From Acidimicrobiales bacterium (GTDB lineage Bacteria > Actinomycetota > Acidimicrobiia > Acidimicrobiales > Palsa-688): a stretch of DNA of 7,926 nt. Position numbers and translations under genes: made by a program. Below, one piece after another: positions 6,543-7,926 of the stretch (position 1 is its first letter; each line of letters opens with the position of its first letter). The notes beneath the pieces are model-generated. The model saw only the letters and a program-made list of their open reading frames with translations. It did not search any database and was not told the origin of the DNA. The stretch covers positions 1-7,926 of the forward strand of contig JASHVH010000280.1 in the NCBI GenBank assembly GCA_030039575.1, given 5' to 3'.

Positions 6543-6571
6543 CTGACAACACGTCCAGCCCACTCCATAAA
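6543..6571 (+). promoter_or_regulatory. Candidate promoter of the LacI gene
   Basis: CTGACA (6543-6548; 5 of 6 to the -35 consensus) and CATAAA (6566-6571; 4 of 6 to the -10) are 17 bp apart, in the most AT-rich part of this gap. Transcription would start near 6578, about 70 nt before the TTG start. With this promoter the palindrome at 6521-6530 would sit just upstream of the -35. Confidence 0.4.
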
Positions 6572-6646
6572 TTGCTAACCTAAGTTTGGCTCTTCGGAGT
6601 GTTGAAACGGCCATCTGTGAATGGACTAGGCGTCGGAGGGGTCACA

Positions 6647-7744
6647 TTGGAAAGAAGTCACCGTGTAAGACGGCAAGCGGCCGACGGTGCACAGCCCGGC
6701 CCCGCCACATTGCGTCAGGTCGCCAGGACGGCACGGGTTTCTCCTTCGACCGTGTCTCGCTTTCTCCGGGGCGAGTTACGCATGCGGCCGGAGACAGAGA
6801 AGCGGGTGCGGCAGGCTGTCGACGTCCTGGAGTATGTACCGCGACCAGCGGCACCCCGGACAAGCAACCGTTCCACTTCCGAGATTATCGCGCTCGTGTT
6901 GCCTGAAATGGACAACGCTTACCATGGCGCCATCGCCGACCACATCGTCGAGGAAGCCGAACGCCGCGGGCTGGCGGTGCTGCTCTGCTCGACGAGGAAC
7001 CAGAGGCTCAAAGAAGAAAGCTATATCGAGCTCCTGACGGCGGGCAAAGTGGCGGGGCTCCTGTACCTTGGCTCTCATCGGAGCAACCGCCGGCTTGGTG
7101 CTGCGGTTCAGTACGGCTTCCCAATCGTCGTCCTGGACGAACAGCTGGCCGGCGTCCCCCCGGTGGACAGCGTAATAATGGATGACTACGCAGGCGCATT
7201 TCAGGCGACAAGCCATCTTCTCCGGCTCGGCCACCGCCGCATAGCCTTTGTAGGAGGACCTTCCGAGCTGCACTCTGTCCAAGAGCGCTATCGTGGCTGT
7301 ACTGCCGCTCTGGCAAAGGCCGACGTCCGGACAAATAGCCAGGTGCGGCTCTCCGGGCCTTTTGGGGAGCAGTTCGGGATGAGCGCGATGCCGCACGTGG
7401 TGGCGACGCGGCCGGTGCCGACGGCGGTTTTCGCAGCGAGCGACCTCATCGCTCTCGGCCTTCTGGCGGCCGCCGAAACTCACGGTGTCAGAGTCCCCGA
7501 GGACCTCTCCGTGGTCGGCTTCGACGACGTGCGCTTCTCCGAGTACGTACGCCCGCGTCTCACGACGATCCACTCTCCGATCGACCGTCTCGCCAGCATC
7601 GGGGTCGAAATGCTCGTCGAGAGACTAGGCGGCAGCACGGTAGAGGCAAGGACCGAAGTCCTGCCGGTTTCGTTCGTGGAAAGGAACTCCACCGCTGCGC
7701 CGCAGGCCGCAGATCTAATGACTGCCGGCATCGCTGCCCCATAA
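6647..7744 (+). CDS. LacI/GalR-family transcriptional regulator
   Basis: A 365-aa DNA-binding regulator. Residues 21-42 form the LacI helix-turn-helix (TLRQVARTARVSPSTVSRFL), after a 20-residue basic tail, and residues about 78-345 form the periplasmic-binding-protein-like effector and dimerisation domain (IIALVLPEMDN, LGHRRIAFVGG, VVGFDDVRFSEYVRPRLTTI). The hinge, usually like YxPNxxARxL, reads YVPRPAAPRT (63-72): the Asn, the Arg and the Leu that intercalates into the operator are not at their usual positions. The TTG at 6647 is chosen because GGAGGGG (6635-6641) lies just upstream at proper spacing; in-frame GTG and TTG codons at 6599, 6602 and 6617 lack usable Shine-Dalgarno spacing. It probably binds the GTTGCGCAAC sites flanking its gene. 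The ligand is likely a sugar or a related small catabolite, as usual for this family, but this is inferred. Confidence 0.93.
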   Translation: MERSHRVRRQAADGAQPGPATLRQVARTARVSPSTVSRFLRGELRMRPETEKRVRQAVDVLEYVPRPAAPRTSNRSTSEIIALVLPEMDNAYHGAIADHIVEEAERRGLAVLLCSTRNQRLKEESYIELLTAGKVAGLLYLGSHRSNRRLGAAVQYGFPIVVLDEQLAGVPPVDSVIMDDYAGAFQATSHLLRLGHRRIAFVGGPSELHSVQERYRGCTAALAKADVRTNSQVRLSGPFGEQFGMSAMPHVVATRPVPTAVFAASDLIALGLLAAAETHGVRVPEDLSVVGFDDVRFSEYVRPRLTTIHSPIDRLASIGVEMLVERLGGSTVEARTEVLPVSFVERNSTAAPQAADLMTAGIAAP

Positions 7745-7852
7745 TCGTCGGCGGCTGGGTGACGAGACAGGTCCGTACTGCTCGGCCTACACAACAGCCG
7801 GTGCTCGCGGTTGTTCTTGAACATCTTGCTCACCGGGGCGCGACCGGTCGCC

Positions 7853-7881
7853 TTGACACTGCACCCGAGGGCGTATACAGT
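7853..7881 (+). promoter_or_regulatory. Strong candidate sigma70-type promoter firing out of the window
   Basis: TTGACA at 7853-7858 matches the -35 consensus perfectly. TACAGT at 7876-7881 (17-bp spacing; keeps the key first T, second A and last T) is the best -10; the overlapping TATACA (7874-7879) would give 15 bp. Transcription would start near 7888, inside the palindrome at 7885-7894, and run rightwards to a gene not in the window, so this is likely the main target of the LacI regulator. Confidence 0.6.
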
Positions 7882-7884
7882 CCC

Positions 7885-7894
7885 GTTGCGCAAC
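7885..7894. promoter_or_regulatory. GTTGCGCAAC palindrome, probable LacI-family operator (site 2)
   Basis: This copy is identical to the one at 6521-6530 and extends to a perfect 12-bp palindrome (CGTTGCGCAACG, 7884-7895). It covers the expected transcription start of the TTGACA promoter, the classic place for repression by a LacI-family protein. Confidence 0.65.
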
Positions 7895-7926
7895 GCCTAT
7901 TGTCGCCGCAAGTGGGCTCGTCCGTG

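Larger units (their letters stand above)
7745..7926. other. Regulatory region after the LacI gene leading to a gene beyond the edge
   Basis: No gene is visible here. An imperfect dyad spans 7798-7836: outer arms CCGGTG/CACCGG and inner arms TGTTC/GAACA around TT, with unpaired bases between; it could be a weak LacI-gene terminator or a protein site. A perfect 12-bp palindrome GCGACCGGTCGC (7840-7851) abuts the -35 of the promoter listed separately. The start codon of the next gene cannot be assigned. Confidence 0.5.

Noticed and set aside
6599..6646. Earlier GTG/TTG starts for the LacI regulator
   Set aside because: The GGAG at 6596-6599 overlaps or touches these codons, leaving no ribosome-binding spacing; GGAGGGG before TTG 6647 is well placed.
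6776..7573. Minus-strand open frame (265 codons) opposite the LacI gene
   Set aside because: It is antisense to a textbook LacI effector domain and has no family features of its own.
7798..7836. Classical rho-independent terminator after the LacI gene
   Set aside because: The dyad has large internal mismatches, a loop too small at the centre and no T tract, so I list it only as a dyad.
5140..7885. Shared 9-mer ACAGTCCCG at 5140-5148 and 7877-7885
   Set aside because: The flanks do not match and the positions relative to promoters differ; a chance match is the simplest explanation.

Overview
The window looks like chromosomal DNA of a high-GC bacterium, most likely an actinomycete-like Gram-positive. 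That is inferred from the GC-rich codons, the frequent GTG and TTG starts, 4-base gene overlaps and the look of the proteins; no rRNA or other taxonomic marker is present. I see no tRNA, rRNA, CRISPR array, IS element or phage gene.

Left half (1-3625, minus strand): one compact operon reading leftwards. In transcription order it holds a tandem-domain GNAT acetyltransferase, an atypical PIG-L/LmbE-type deacetylase, a DppB-type ABC permease and a DppC-type ABC permease that runs off the left edge within its last codons. The first three genes are joined by 4-base stop/start overlaps (ATGA, GTGA), so translational coupling is likely. A candidate promoter (TTGTGA-17-TGTAAA) with a 12-bp palindrome in its spacer lies just upstream of the GNAT gene. 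The binding protein and ATPases of the transporter are not in the window.

Middle (3626-5137, plus strand): a 276-bp divergent intergenic region, then a YbjJ/fucose-permease-like MFS transporter. It has its own Shine-Dalgarno sequence and its link to either flank is unclear.

Right half (5138-7926, plus strand): a creatinase/prolidase-fold (M24) protein in which two metal-binding Asp residues and a conserved His are replaced, a regulatory gap, a LacI-family regulator starting at a TTG codon, and the promoter of a gene beyond the right edge. The 10-bp palindrome GTTGCGCAAC occurs twice: 5' of the LacI gene (6521-6530) and exactly where transcription should start from a TTGACA promoter at the right edge (7885-7894). 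This is good evidence for the regulator's own operators, implying autoregulation and control of the unseen downstream gene.

Taken together this reads as an accessory import-and-catabolism locus for a peptide-like, amidated or N-acylated compound: import by DppBC and possibly the MFS protein, chemistry by the M24-fold, PIG-L and GNAT proteins, control by LacI. The substrate is unknown. The most unusual points are the two enzymes with altered active sites (M24 and PIG-L) and the operator pair.
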